Assembly (NCBI RefSeq): GCF_020622345.1
Contig: NZ_JACNMO010000001.1
Location: 62,001-126,000, forward strand
Direction of reading: 5' to 3'
Length of the DNA stretch: 64,000 nt
Source: Roseobacter weihaiensis
Lineage (GTDB): Bacteria; Pseudomonadota; Alphaproteobacteria; Rhodobacterales; Rhodobacteraceae
Part shown: in pieces, positions 1 to 9,379 of the stretch
Layout: each line of letters opens with the position of its first letter
Position numbering within the stretch: the first letter of the stretch is position 1
Notes under the pieces: model-generated
What the model was told of the DNA's origin: nothing
The model's input: the letters and a program-made list of their open reading frames with translations, nothing else
Database searches by the model: none
Translations under genes and position numbers: made by a program

Positions 1-53
1 CGCTTGGCACAGACGAATTTCGCTTTGTCGATAGGCGAGAGTTCTGAGGACAT
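1..53 (-). CDS. rpiA: Ribose-5-phosphate isomerase A, N-terminal fragment
   Basis: Only the first 17 codons lie in the window; the gene runs leftward off the edge. The translated start reads MSSELSPIDKAKFVCAK, which matches from memory the opening of RpiA in Rhodobacteraceae, where the SPIDKAKFVAAKRA pattern precedes the phosphate-binding region. RpiA interconverts ribose 5-phosphate and ribulose 5-phosphate in the cytoplasmic pentose phosphate pathway. It is divergent from the glutathione transferase at 255, so the 200 bases between them should hold both promoters. The call rests on a short stretch only. Confidence 0.6.
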   Translation of the reverse strand, partial: MSSELSPIDKAKFVCAK

Positions 54-254
54 CCGGATGCTCCTTGGACTGATCTGCGGGCCTTATAGGAAACATGTCC
101 GGCAGGTGCGAGGCCGATTTTGTATTGCGCGTCCGCATTTGAGACGAAAGATAGCGGTATGAGGGGTCGGTATCTGGGTTTGTTCACTGCGGTTTTCACC
201 CGTGACTGTCGTTTTCAACCGGGCAGCAGGGCGCGAATCCTCTATTGAGGCAGC

Positions 255-944
255 ATGAACCGGCCAACTTACATTTTGCACTATGCGCCAGATAACGCAT
301 CGCTGGTAATCCGGCTGGCGCTGGAAGAGATCGGCGCGGACTACCGGACGCATCTGGTGGATCGCCACCAAACGCAACAGCGCAGTGCCGCCTATCTGGC
401 GCTGAACCCCAACGGGCTGATCCCGGTTCTGGAAACCGATCAGGGCCCGCTATTCGAGACCGCTGCCGTTCTGCTCTGGCTGGCGGACCGGCATGGAGGG
501 TTGGCCCCTGCGCCCGCCGACATGGGCCGCGGGGATTTTCTCAAATGGTTGTTTTTTCTCTCCAACACCCTGCATCCTGCGCTGCGGATGTTGTTTTACC
601 CGGTCAACTGTATCGGAACCGATCCCGCCCATCTGGCGCAATTGGCCAGGGCGACCCGAACGCAGGTGACACGACATCTGGGAATACTCGATACGCGATG
701 GCAAGAACCGCGGGCACTGGGGCTCGATCTTTATCTTTGCGCACTGCTGCGGTGGCTCGCGCTCTACCCGGTCTCAGACGACAAGAGCTGGTTTGATCTT
801 CGGGACTATCCTGCGTTACTCAAGACCACCAAAGCCTTGGAAAGCCGTGCCTCTGTCGGGGCCGCCCAAGAGGCCGAAGGGCTGGGGGTCACCCCCTTCA
901 GCGCGCCGCAGTTGCCCTCACCCCCGGAAGGAAGTGCCACCTAA
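255..944 (+). CDS. Glutathione S-transferase family protein
   Basis: This 229-residue protein has the two-part architecture of cytosolic glutathione transferases. Residues 5-80 form a thioredoxin-like domain with the conserved cis-proline region (NPNGLIPVLETD, near residues 52-63) and the following FETAAVLLWLADRH helix that binds the gamma-glutamyl group. The remainder is the helical C-terminal domain. Family members conjugate or reduce electrophiles with glutathione; the substrate cannot be read from sequence. Its stop codon lies one base before the start of the serine deaminase gene, so the two are probably cotranscribed. Confidence 0.85.
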   Translation: MNRPTYILHYAPDNASLVIRLALEEIGADYRTHLVDRHQTQQRSAAYLALNPNGLIPVLETDQGPLFETAAVLLWLADRHGGLAPAPADMGRGDFLKWLFFLSNTLHPALRMLFYPVNCIGTDPAHLAQLARATRTQVTRHLGILDTRWQEPRALGLDLYLCALLRWLALYPVSDDKSWFDLRDYPALLKTTKALESRASVGAAQEAEGLGVTPFSAPQLPSPPEGSAT

Positions 945-945
945 G

Positions 946-2322
946 ATGTTTCTCTCTGTCTTTGATATGTTCAAGGTCGGTATCGGCCCGTCCTCCTCGC
1001 ACACCATGGGGCCGATGGTGGCGGCGGCCCGGTTTCTCGACATGATGCGCAGCTCTCCTTTTGAGTTTCACGGGGTGCGGGCGTCCCTGCATGGATCGCT
1101 TGCCTTTACCGGTGTCGGCCATGCCACCGACCGGGCCACGATCCTGGGTCTGGCGGGCTTTGTGCCCGAAACCTATGACGCGGATCGGGCCGAGGCCACG
1201 CTGGATGAGATCAGGGCCACCAAGCAGATCGCCGCAGAGGGCCTGCCGCGATTGCAGTTCGACCCGACCGTGGATCTGATCTTTGACTATGAGACACCGC
1301 TCAGCGGACATGCCAACGGGATGACGCTGCTGGCGACGGACGCGCAGGGTGACGTCACCCTGCGCGAGGTGTTTTATTCCATCGGCGGGGGGTTCGTGAT
1401 GACCGAGGCCGAACTGGCTGCTGGTCAGGACACCAGCGAGGACGGCCCGCCCATTCCCTACCCCTTCAAATCCGCAGCCCAGATGCTGGAGATGTCCGTC
1501 TCTTCCGGCAAGAACATCGCCGAGATGAAACGCGCCAATGAGGCCGCACGCTGCGGGATCGAGCATCTGTCCAAAGGCACAAAGCGGCTGTGGCAGGTCA
1601 TGAACAACTGCATTGAACGCGGCATGACCACGGAAGGTATCCTGCCCGGCGGTCTGCAGGTCAAACGCCGGGCCAAGGGCATTCACGACGCACTGATGGC
1701 GGAACGCGGCATGAACCTGCATGCGCCCCATACCATCAACGACTGGATGAGCGTCTACGCCATGGCCGTGAATGAGGAGAACGCCGCCGGCGGTCAGGTT
1801 GTCACCGCCCCCACCAACGGGGCGGCAGGTGTTCTGCCGGCAACCCTGCGGTATTATCTGGACCACGTGCCCGGCGCGTCCGAGGCGCATATCGAGGATT
1901 TTCTGCTGACCGCTGCCGCCATTGGCGGGCTGGTCAAATACAACGCCTCGATTTCAGGAGCCGAAGCCGGGTGCCAGGCGGAGGTCGGCTCTGCCGCTGC
2001 CATGGCCGCCGCGGGGCTGTGCGCGGTGATGGGCGGCACCCCTGCGCAGGTGGAAAACGCCGCCGAGATCGCGCTGGAGCATCACCTCGGGATGACCTGC
2101 GATCCGGTCAAAGGTCTGGTGCAGGTGCCTTGTATCGAACGCAACGGTCTGGGGGCGATCAAGGCTGTTTCAGCCGCTTCCTTGGCGCTGCGCGGCGACG
2201 GCACGCACCTGGTCCCGCTGGACGCCTGCATCGAGACGATGCGCCAGACCGGTCTGGACATGTCGGAGAAGTATAAGGAGACCTCGCTCGGCGGGCTGGC
2301 GGTCAATATCCCAAATTGCTGA
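946..2322 (+). CDS. sdaA: L-serine ammonia-lyase, iron-sulfur type
   Basis: The protein has 458 residues, the usual length of single-chain bacterial L-serine deaminases, which convert L-serine to pyruvate and ammonia with a 4Fe-4S cluster. It opens with FDMFKVGIGPSSSHTMGP, a family hallmark. The three conserved cysteines expected to hold the cluster are visible in GCQAEVG, MTCDPVKG and VPCIERNG. The ATG at 946 is chosen because it follows GGAAGGAAG at 926-934 and starts the conserved N-terminus; the open frame extends upstream to 793 but overlaps the glutathione transferase. The gene starts one base after the upstream stop codon. Confidence 0.95.
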   Translation: MFLSVFDMFKVGIGPSSSHTMGPMVAAARFLDMMRSSPFEFHGVRASLHGSLAFTGVGHATDRATILGLAGFVPETYDADRAEATLDEIRATKQIAAEGLPRLQFDPTVDLIFDYETPLSGHANGMTLLATDAQGDVTLREVFYSIGGGFVMTEAELAAGQDTSEDGPPIPYPFKSAAQMLEMSVSSGKNIAEMKRANEAARCGIEHLSKGTKRLWQVMNNCIERGMTTEGILPGGLQVKRRAKGIHDALMAERGMNLHAPHTINDWMSVYAMAVNEENAAGGQVVTAPTNGAAGVLPATLRYYLDHVPGASEAHIEDFLLTAAAIGGLVKYNASISGAEAGCQAEVGSAAAMAAAGLCAVMGGTPAQVENAAEIALEHHLGMTCDPVKGLVQVPCIERNGLGAIKAVSAASLALRGDGTHLVPLDACIETMRQTGLDMSEKYKETSLGGLAVNIPNC

Positions 2323-2372
2323 GTCCACAACCATTGCTTGCATTGGCTCAAGCCACGGCCTAGATTTTGCCC

Positions 2373-3278
2373 ATGACAGTTGATCGCCCCTTGCTCGGTA
2401 TCATGCTGATGCTGGGATTTTGCGTGCTTGCACCGATTGGCGATGCTGTGGCCAAGGTTCTGGGGCAAACGGTGCCCATCGGGCAGTTGGTGCTGATAAG
2501 ATTTGCGGTACAGGCCGTTCTGCTGATCCCGCTGGTCTGGGCGACAAATCGTGTCTGGCGTATGACGCAGCGGATCGCTTTACTGACCTTCCTGCGCACG
2601 CTGCTGCATATCTTTGGCATTGGGGCCATGGTCACTGCCTTGAAGTACCTGCCGCTTGCCGACGCGATTGCCATTGCTTTCGTGATGCCCTTCATCATGC
2701 TGCTGCTGGGCAAATTCGCGCTGAAAGAGGAGGTTGGCGCACGCCGCTTCTTTGCCTGTGCGGTGGGTTTCATCGGCACGCTCCTGGTCGTGCAGCCCAG
2801 CTTTGCCGAGGTCGGGTGGCCGGCCCTGCTACCGGTTGTCGTGGCCTTCAACTTTGCGCTTTTCATGCTTGTCACGCGTCAGATCGCCAAAGAAACGGAC
2901 CCGATCAGCCTGCAAGCCGTCAGCGGCATGATGGCCGTCGCGGTCATGCTGCCGGTGCTGCTGGTGCTGCAGGGGAGCAATCTTGCGCAGCTCCAGCTTG
3001 TTCAGGTGTCGCAGATGGAATGGACACTGCTGCTTGGGATCGGCGTGCTGGGGACGGTTGCCCACCTGCTGATGACATGGTCCCTGCGGTATGCGCCCTC
3101 GGCGACGCTCGCGCCGATGCAATACCTTGAAATCCCGTTCGCAACGGTCATCGGCTTTATCGTTTTTGGCGATTTGCCCAATCCGACAGCCAGCCTCGGG
3201 ATCGCGATTACAATCGCTGCCGGTCTCTACATTATTCTGCGCGAGCGGGCCAACGCCCGTGCTCTGGCAGTTGCATGA
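2373..3278 (+). CDS. DMT superfamily (EamA) membrane transporter
   Basis: This is a 301-residue integral membrane protein with about ten hydrophobic segments arranged as two repeats of five, the EamA layout. Each repeat ends in the typical short loop and positive residues, as in ATLAPMQYLEIPFATVIGF near residue 245. Members export amino acids, metabolites or drugs across the inner membrane; the substrate is unknown here. The ATG at 2373 was chosen; a TTG two codons upstream is also possible. The 3' end overlaps the convergent thiamine pyrophosphokinase gene by 47 bases. Confidence 0.85.
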   Translation: MTVDRPLLGIMLMLGFCVLAPIGDAVAKVLGQTVPIGQLVLIRFAVQAVLLIPLVWATNRVWRMTQRIALLTFLRTLLHIFGIGAMVTALKYLPLADAIAIAFVMPFIMLLLGKFALKEEVGARRFFACAVGFIGTLLVVQPSFAEVGWPALLPVVVAFNFALFMLVTRQIAKETDPISLQAVSGMMAVAVMLPVLLVLQGSNLAQLQLVQVSQMEWTLLLGIGVLGTVAHLLMTWSLRYAPSATLAPMQYLEIPFATVIGFIVFGDLPNPTASLGIAITIAAGLYIILRERANARALAVA

Positions 3279-3927
3279 GCATTGAGACAACCTGAGAGAT
3301 AAAGTCGCGCGGCAGAATGCACAGCATGCAAGGCGCATCAAAAGCCAGCTGCAGATCCCCTGTGGCCTGGTTTGACGTGCCGGACCTGGCACCCGGTGCA
3401 AAGTCCAGCCCCTCGATGGGCCAATAAAGGCCTTCCGACCACCCCGAAACGGCCCCCATCGGAAACAAGGAGACACGTGTACCAGCCTGCATTGGCAAGG
3501 TAAAACGGCGCGGACACAGAAATACAATATCGTTTTCCCCCAGCAATACCACCGCAGCATCAGGGTGAACCACCATGGTATGCAGGGCCGCCAGCGCATG
3601 GTCGATCTGCCCCCCCGTGAAGCCCACGGCCAGGACGACCGGAGCTTTGACACTGCGTAATGCCTTGTCAAAATCTGTGCTGTCCTGTTCGGAGATGTGG
3701 TGAAAGCGGCTTTGCGGAATCTGGGCCCGCGCCCTGTCAGAGATTGAATCCATGTCGCCGACGACAGCCGCAAGCTCGATGCCCTGGGCAAGGGCCAAAT
3801 GGGCACCGCTGTCCGCCGCAACACAGGTCGGCGCAAGGGATAAAGCGATCTGCAGGTCTTTCAGACTGGCATCGCCGCCGCCCAGTAAAGTTAACGGTTC
3901 AGAGATGTCTACAATTTTAGTTTTCAC
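3232..3927 (-). CDS. thiN: Thiamine diphosphokinase
   Basis: This 231-residue protein matches the thiamine pyrophosphokinase family, which transfers pyrophosphate from ATP to thiamine to give the cofactor thiamine diphosphate. Visible motifs are LLGGGDAS near residue 15, CVAADSGAHLAL (35-46), VVGDMDSIS (55-63), the SEQDSTDFDKAL acidic motif (79-90) and GFTGGQIDHALA (101-112), the expected order of the catalytic domain. The start is GTG at 3927; no ATG precedes the conserved region. A good purine-rich stretch lies somewhat far upstream, so the start is less certain than the function. Confidence 0.87.
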   Translation of the reverse strand: MKTKIVDISEPLTLLGGGDASLKDLQIALSLAPTCVAADSGAHLALAQGIELAAVVGDMDSISDRARAQIPQSRFHHISEQDSTDFDKALRSVKAPVVLAVGFTGGQIDHALAALHTMVVHPDAAVVLLGENDIVFLCPRRFTLPMQAGTRVSLFPMGAVSGWSEGLYWPIEGLDFAPGARSGTSNQATGDLQLAFDAPCMLCILPRDFISQVVSMLMQLPEHGRWPARAE

Positions 3928-4064
3928 CGAAGTTTAATGTCCTTCCCCGAAACAGACCACATTCTCGTCACGAAATGATACGATTAAGAACACGATTCGG
4001 ACCCCTTTGGACTTGGTTAAAATGCTAGACATCTTTTTGAAAGAAGGCAGAGGACGAGCATCCG

Positions 4065-6197
4065 ATGAACAATAATAACAAGATTCTTACGGTCTCTTAT
4101 GGGACATTTTCCTGTACGCTGGAAGGCTTTGACGATTCCTTTGACACGATGAAGGCGATTGCGGAGTACTTCCGCGACCTCGCGGCAGATGACCGGTATT
4201 TCGGCGCAGAGCCACCCCAACCGGATGCGGAAATGCTGGCCCGTATCGCCGAGCGCAAAGTTGAGCGTCGGGTCGAAGCGCGGGAGCACGACGGTCGGAT
4301 CATGCTTAAGGCCCATGAAGAAACTGTCGCCCATACACCCGCACCGACCTCTGAGGCAGCGGCCGAGGCCGAGGACGCTCCGCAAGCGCGCGAAACAGCC
4401 ACAGAACCCGCCCCCACAGCGCAAACCGGCGCACCGGAAAATGACGCAGCCGCTGCGACAAAGGACGCGGCCGCGCTGCCCCCGGAACTCCAAGCAAAAG
4501 CGTCCTTTGAGCCTGTTGCCGAAGAAACCGCCCCTGCGCTGCGTGCTCAGCAGAATGCGCCGACAGCAGATGTGCTCGCCCCCGAGACCAAGGCAGAAGG
4601 GATTAACACCGTTCAGGTTTCAGACGCATCTTTGCCTGCGGAAACGCCTTCGGGCACCGGGGCGCCGCAGGCGACAACCGAAGGTGCCGAGCGCGCGGAA
4701 CCTTCTGAAACGGATGTGGATGACGCTGATCACACCGTTGATGCCGCCGCCGCCTTTTTTGCGGACAGCACCGTTGTTGATGCCGATGAACCGGATGCGG
4801 AGGAGGCAATCTCTGTCGGAGACTTCGCCAACTACACTGCAAGGATGGACGCAGATGCGCCCCCCCCCTCCGATGACCTGCAGGACTTCACGGTAGAAGA
4901 TGTCGCCAGACCCGGCCCTGTCGGATCAACAGAAAGCATTGTTGAAAAGCTTGACCGCATCCGGGCCGTCGTGGCCCAGCAGGAAGATGCCGCGCCAGAC
5001 GCCGCCTATGAGGAAGAAGACACCGCAACAGCTGAGGTGATTGTCAAGCAGGCGGTCACGTCTGACCTTGCCAAAGAAGAGGAAAACGAAGCTGTCGCGG
5101 AGGCCGCCAAGGACATTACCAGCGCTCTGGAATTTGACGATGCGTCCGAGGCCCGGATATCCGCGTCCGAGATTGCGATCCATGAAGAAGATGATCTGGA
5201 TGCGATCCTCAAGCGGATCGAGGGGGGTGACGACGACGATGAACTGGACACCCCTGTTGATCTGTCAGCCGACATTGACGACGACGAGCCTGCCGAAAAC
5301 CTCTTTGATGCGTCGGATGAGCCGGAAGCTGACGCGCCTGAGGTTCATGGCCGGGTTTTGAGAGTGAACCGGGCCGATCTGGAAGCTGCACTGGAATCGG
5401 GCGACCTGGAAGAATACGGCGATGATGCCATTGAGGAAGGGGGCGATTTGTCCGCTCTTGACGGAGAAATTCCAAAGGAGCACCAAGAGCACACACCAGC
5501 ATCATCAGCTCGCGGAGGCCTGCCGGAAATCGATACTGATCCGAGCCAGGACCTTTCCCGCCTCATGGCGGAAGCCGACCAGCACATGCAGGAGCCCGAA
5601 GGACGCACCCGTCGCAGTGCCTTTGCACATCTGCGCGCAGCTGTTGCGGCCCGCTTTGCAGACCGCTCCATGGAAGAGCAAGACACAAAAGGCGCACAGA
5701 ACGCGGAGGCTTACCGCAGCGACCTTGCGGAAGTTGTCAAACCGCGCCGCCCCGTTGCATCGTCAACACGGTCGGAACGCCCGACCGAGGCAGGCGCGGC
5801 ACCTCTGAAGCTGGTCGCCGAACAGCGCATCAACGCCGAGGAAATCAGCGCCCGCGGGCCTGTCGCACCGCGCCGCGTGGGGACGGACGAAGACATCGAT
5901 CTGGCCGAGGACTCAGCCTTTGCGGAATATGCCGAGGAACGCGGCGCTTCTTCCTTGCCCGAGTTGCTGGAAGCGGCGGCGTCCTACCTGTCTTTCGTCG
6001 AAGGGCACGAGCAGTTTTCCCGACCGCAGCTGATGGCCCGTGTGCGGCAAGCCGATTGCGGCGATTTCAGCCGTGAGGACGGTCTGCGCTCTTTCGGCCA
6101 ACTGCTGCGGGCCGGCAAGATCGAAAAGATCAAAGGCGGTCGATTTGCGGCCTCTCAGGCCATCGGCTACAAGCCCGATCATCGCGCCGCCGGATAA
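4065..6197 (+). CDS. Large acidic low-complexity protein of unknown function
   Basis: The 710-residue product has a structured N-terminus (about residues 1-85: NKILTVSYGTFSCTLEGF, then AIAEYFRDLAADDRYFGAEPP) and a structured C-terminus (about 625-705, helical, with YLSFVEGHEQFSRPQLM). Between them lie roughly 500 residues rich in Ala, Glu, Asp, Pro and Thr, including runs such as GGDDDDELD, predicted disordered. No catalytic motif was recognised. From memory, proteins with this N-terminus occur across Rhodobacteraceae under vague or wrong chemotaxis labels. No signal peptide or membrane segment is seen, so it is probably cytoplasmic. GAGGACG precedes the ATG. It converges on DUF2842/purA. Confidence 0.8.
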   Translation: MNNNNKILTVSYGTFSCTLEGFDDSFDTMKAIAEYFRDLAADDRYFGAEPPQPDAEMLARIAERKVERRVEAREHDGRIMLKAHEETVAHTPAPTSEAAAEAEDAPQARETATEPAPTAQTGAPENDAAAATKDAAALPPELQAKASFEPVAEETAPALRAQQNAPTADVLAPETKAEGINTVQVSDASLPAETPSGTGAPQATTEGAERAEPSETDVDDADHTVDAAAAFFADSTVVDADEPDAEEAISVGDFANYTARMDADAPPPSDDLQDFTVEDVARPGPVGSTESIVEKLDRIRAVVAQQEDAAPDAAYEEEDTATAEVIVKQAVTSDLAKEEENEAVAEAAKDITSALEFDDASEARISASEIAIHEEDDLDAILKRIEGGDDDDELDTPVDLSADIDDDEPAENLFDASDEPEADAPEVHGRVLRVNRADLEAALESGDLEEYGDDAIEEGGDLSALDGEIPKEHQEHTPASSARGGLPEIDTDPSQDLSRLMAEADQHMQEPEGRTRRSAFAHLRAAVAARFADRSMEEQDTKGAQNAEAYRSDLAEVVKPRRPVASSTRSERPTEAGAAPLKLVAEQRINAEEISARGPVAPRRVGTDEDIDLAEDSAFAEYAEERGASSLPELLEAAASYLSFVEGHEQFSRPQLMARVRQADCGDFSREDGLRSFGQLLRAGKIEKIKGGRFAASQAIGYKPDHRAAG

Positions 6198-6278
6198 AAC
6201 AAGTAGCGGTTAAAACAAAGAGAAGTGGTGCCTCAAAGCACTCACGCTGCTCTGTATTTTGCGAGATAAGAAGGGCGA

Positions 6279-6503
6279 TCAGGGGTCTGGGTTGTCAGGG
6301 TCCGCCTGACCGACCCCCTTGAAGATGAACTTGAACGGCAAAGCCCAGATCAGCCCCAGCACCACATATACAACAAGCTCCACCCAGATTGAGGGCCGTT
6401 CCAGCCAGTTCACCACCGTGATCGACAGGATGATGTAGGCTGGCAGACCCACAAGCAGGATCAGCAGGGACAGGCGGCGTCTCGATTTGTAACTGAGCGA
6501 CAT
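6279..6503 (-). CDS. DUF2842 family small membrane protein
   Basis: A 74-residue protein with a basic N-terminus (SYKSRRRLSLL) and two membrane segments at about residues 9-28 and 35-58, ending in a short acidic tail. Size and pattern match the DUF2842 family of alphaproteobacteria, whose function is unknown. The ATG at 6503 is preferred over an upstream one at 6524 because it begins the conserved region. It lies 10 bases downstream of purA on the same strand and is probably cotranscribed with it. Confidence 0.8.
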   Translation of the reverse strand: MSLSYKSRRRLSLLILLVGLPAYIILSITVVNWLERPSIWVELVVYVVLGLIWALPFKFIFKGVGQADPDNPDP

Positions 6504-6513
6504 GGGGCTCCTA

Positions 6514-7809
6514 TCAGTCAGCAAAGGGGTCCGTGACCAGAATAGTGTCTTCCCGCTCCGGCGAGGTTGAAAGTAGGGCGACGGGGCAGTCGATCAACTC
6601 TTCAACGCGACGCACGTATTTGATCGCATTCGCGGGCAGGTCCGCCCAGCTGCGCGCGCCTTCGGTGGATTCAGACCAGCCGGGCATCTCCTCATAGATC
6701 GGCGTGCACCGCGCCTGATGATCGGCAGCCGTTGGCAAATGGTCAAGACGCATGCCATCAAGGTCGTAGCCTACGCAGATTTTCAGGGTCTCAAAACCAT
6801 CCAGCACGTCCAGCTTGGTCAAGGCAATCCCGTTCATGCCGGAGGTCGCACAGGTCTGCCGCACCAGCACCGCATCAAACCAGCCGCACCGCCGTTGCCG
6901 CCCCGTCACGGTCCCAAACTCACGCCCACGTTCCCCCAGACGCTGACCATCCGCGTCCTGAAGTTCGGCCGGGAAAGGTCCTTCGCCAACGCGTGTCGTA
7001 TAGGCTTTGACGATCCCGAGCACATAGTTGATCGAGCCGGGGCCGATACCCACCCCCGTGGCCGCCTGCCCCGCGATCACGTTTGACGAGGTCACAAACG
7101 GGTAGGTGCCAAAGTCGATGTCCAGCAGTGCGCCCTGCGCCCCTTCGAACAGGATACGCTTTCCCGCGCGCCGTTCTTCGTTGAGCACCTTCCAGACCGG
7201 CGCGGCAAATTGCAAAATATCGGGGGCTATATCCTTGAGCTGTTGCAGCAGCGCGTCACGGTCCACGGGCGCGATGCCAAGCCCCTTTCGCAATGGGTCA
7301 TGATGCTGCAAGGCCCGGTCGACCCGCGCCTCCAGCGTGGCCGGATCGGCGAGATCGGCCACCCGCACGGACCGGCGGCCAACCTTGTCCTCATAGGCCG
7401 GCCCGATACCTCGGCCGGTGGTGCCGATCTTGGTGCCTTTGCTGGCGGCCTCCTCGCGCGCGCGATCCAACTCGCCATGGATCGGCAAGATCAGCGGTGT
7501 ATTCTCCGCGATCATCAGCGTGTCGGCAGAGATATCGACCCCCTGCCCACGGATCGTCTCAATCTCCGTCACCAGATGCCAGGGGTCCAGCACGACACCG
7601 TTGCCAATGACCGACAGCTTGCCCCCACGTACCACCCCCGAAGGCAGCGCATTGAGCTTGTAGACCTTGCCATCAATGACCAGCGTATGGCCCGCGTTAT
7701 GCCCGCCCTGAAACCGTGCGATGATGTCGGCGCGTTCCGACAGCCAGTCCACGATCTTGCCTTTTCCTTCGTCACCCCACTGGGCGCCGACTACGACGAC
7801 GTTTGCCAT
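6514..7809 (-). CDS. purA: Adenylosuccinate synthetase
   Basis: This 431-residue enzyme joins IMP and aspartate with GTP hydrolysis to make adenylosuccinate, the first committed step to AMP. The N-terminus carries the [13 protein letters not shown]-loop, followed by GGHNAGHT (the IMP-binding histidine) and [14 protein letters not shown] near residue 125. The C-terminal [10 protein letters not shown] guanine-binding motif is also present. The start at 7809 begins directly before the conserved [16 protein letters not shown]; upstream in-frame codons lack family similarity. It heads a short operon with the DUF2842 gene. Confidence 0.97.
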   Translation of the reverse strand: MANVVVVGAQWGDEGKGKIVDWLSERADIIARFQGGHNAGHTLVIDGKVYKLNALPSGVVRGGKLSVIGNGVVLDPWHLVTEIETIRGQGVDISADTLMIAENTPLILPIHGELDRAREEAASKGTKIGTTGRGIGPAYEDKVGRRSVRVADLADPATLEARVDRALQHHDPLRKGLGIAPVDRDALLQQLKDIAPDILQFAAPVWKVLNEERRAGKRILFEGAQGALLDIDFGTYPFVTSSNVIAGQAATGVGIGPGSINYVLGIVKAYTTRVGEGPFPAELQDADGQRLGERGREFGTVTGRQRRCGWFDAVLVRQTCATSGMNGIALTKLDVLDGFETLKICVGYDLDGMRLDHLPTAADHQARCTPIYEEMPGWSESTEGARSWADLPANAIKYVRRVEELIDCPVALLSTSPEREDTILVTDPFAD

Positions 7810-7984
7810 GCCTGGTCCTTTTCGATCCGGTTCAAACCCGCGCCGGTATAGCGAGGCCGCGCGAGAGGCGAAACCTCTAAATGCGCGGGCAGTGATGTGA
7901 CCGGAGGCATGGGGCCCATGGACTTTCTGTCCCCGGCGGGGGTAACTCTGGACGGGCGAAAGACGAAGGCAGGAGCTTGCCGCA

Positions 7985-8380
7985 ATGGGCATACTGACAA
8001 GATGGCTGGCCGCCTTTGGGCTGCTGGCGGTGACATTCAACCCGACCGACTATAATTACGTCTCCTGGGCGCGCGATTACGGGTCGGAGAACCTGTCGAT
8101 CGCGGTTCTGGTCGGGCTGCTGCTGGGGGTCGGCTACATTATCTTTCTGCGCGCAACCTTGCGTTCCATCGGCCCGGTTGGCATGGTCCTGATCCTTGCC
8201 ATCGTCGGCGCGCTGCTCTGGGTTCTTTATGATTTCGGTGTACTCACGCTCGACAATCAGACCCTGAATGTGTGGTTGGGTATTTTTTCGCTTTCAGGCG
8301 TGCTTGGCATCGGTCTGGGGTGGAGCCATGTCCGGCGCGCGCTCTCAGGTCAGGCAGACATCGACGACGTCGACGAATGA
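7985..8380 (+). CDS. DUF6524 family membrane protein
   Basis: A 131-residue protein with four predicted membrane segments, near residues 8-22, 38-54, 63-82 and 92-112, and a short acidic C-terminus ([10 protein letters not shown]). The [22 protein letters not shown] opening, here split across residues 7-28, is typical of the DUF6524 family of proteobacteria, which has no known role. It is divergent from purA and converges on the nitrile hydratase operon, with only 7 bases between the stop codons. Confidence 0.75.
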   Translation: MGILTRWLAAFGLLAVTFNPTDYNYVSWARDYGSENLSIAVLVGLLLGVGYIIFLRATLRSIGPVGMVLILAIVGALLWVLYDFGVLTLDNQTLNVWLGIFSLSGVLGIGLGWSHVRRALSGQADIDDVDE

Positions 8381-8387
8381 CACACCG

Positions 8388-8708
8388 TCAGCTCGGGTGC
8401 GCCAACCGCACAGGCGCCCCATGCGGCGTGCTCAGGTAGGCCTGCGCCCAGGCTTCCTTCAGGCGCGACAGCTCTTCGGCTTCGGCAATACCAAGCGCGG
8501 CAAGGATGTCTTCCAGCGTTTCCAGCCAGGCGATGAAATAGTCGTCGCCCCCGTTCAGACTGCGATCCAACCCATGCCGTTTCAGTGTTGCGCCAAAGGC
8601 TGTGGCCCAATCGGACCAGTCCAGCCGCCCTGTTTCGTTCAAATGGACGGTCACGGCAAAGACCTGCGCGTGCCAGCTTTCGGAAAAGGCAGGCTCAGGC
8701 GCGGTCAT
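8388..8708 (-). CDS. Nitrile hydratase accessory (activator) protein
   Basis: A 106-residue protein matching the small nitrile hydratase activator family, related to the N-terminal part of the beta subunit; compare FSESWHAQVFAVTVHLNETG here with the equivalent segment of the beta chain. These proteins help insert the metal, and in cobalt enzymes act as a self-subunit-swapping chaperone for the alpha chain. The start at 8708 overlaps the beta-subunit stop in an ATGA, indicating translational coupling; an ATG at 8735 is less likely. It is the last gene of the alpha-beta-activator operon. Confidence 0.88.
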   Translation of the reverse strand: MTAPEPAFSESWHAQVFAVTVHLNETGRLDWSDWATAFGATLKRHGLDRSLNGGDDYFIAWLETLEDILAALGIAEAEELSRLKEAWAQAYLSTPHGAPVRLAHPS

Positions 8709-9379
8709 TCGACGGCTTTCAGATAGCTTTGCCACAGATCCAGCACCACCTCGTCTGCTGGATATTCAGGATGCGCCCAAAGCTCGGTCGCGGGAAAGAC
8801 AACTGCATAAAGCGGCTCGGCAGCGTCGCCAAGCCCGTGTGCCGCACTATCAGGTAGCACATGTGTGCCGTGATACCGCAGGATTTGGCCGCGGGCCCCC
8901 GCCGCGTAACGGGGCAGACGGGTATGCCCCCCCTCAACCAGCCGGTTCGCGGCAATCTTGCGCGTGACAATCCAATCCCCAACCGAAAACAGCGCAGACA
9001 CATCGCTTGGCCGGTCCGCCGGCCCACCGGATGCGAGCACCGCTGGCACGCGCTCTGCTTTCAGCATCCGGGCCGCCAAGGGGCTGGACGTTGGCGTGCC
9101 GCCGGCCATCTCATCCGGGGTCACAACGCCCCTTTCGACCAGCAAATCCGCCAGCCCCGCCATCCATTTCTCGTAATAGGAAAAACGGGCATAATCCTTG
9201 GGGCTGAGCCTTTCGCGGGCATGGCGCGAGATGTCAATGTTCCATTGCCCCAGACTGCCCGATGCCAATGTGACAGCCAGCGCCCGCGCGTGCCAGTCCT
9301 TTTCAAAGACATGCGCGTCTTGATCGGGCAGAACAGGACCGTCGCCAAATCGGCCGCCCATATCATGGGGTCTGGTCAT
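8705..9379 (-). CDS. nthB: Nitrile hydratase subunit beta
   Basis: The 224-residue product has the full beta-chain layout. It begins [16 protein letters not shown] (family MNGxHDMGG), continues with a helical region containing [15 protein letters not shown] and [10 protein letters not shown], and ends in an SH3-like barrel with [11 protein letters not shown] and [10 protein letters not shown]. Together with the alpha chain it hydrates nitriles to amides in the cytoplasm. The gene overlaps both neighbours by four bases (ATGA), so the three genes should be made in fixed ratio. Confidence 0.95.
   Translation of the reverse strand: MTRPHDMGGRFGDGPVLPDQDAHVFEKDWHARALAVTLASGSLGQWNIDISRHARERLSPKDYARFSYYEKWMAGLADLLVERGVVTPDEMAGGTPTSSPLAARMLKAERVPAVLASGGPADRPSDVSALFSVGDWIVTRKIAANRLVEGGHTRLPRYAAGARGQILRYHGTHVLPDSAAHGLGDAAEPLYAVVFPATELWAHPEYPADEVVLDLWQSYLKAVE

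Noticed and set aside
898-1890. Long open frame antisense to sdaA
   Set aside because: It lies wholly inside a clearly conserved gene on the other strand, has no family similarity and reflects GC-rich codon structure.
3288-3305. ACCTGAGA sequence resembling part of a TPP riboswitch near a thiamine gene
   Set aside because: It is inside the thiamine diphosphokinase coding region near its 3' end, and the other riboswitch elements are absent.
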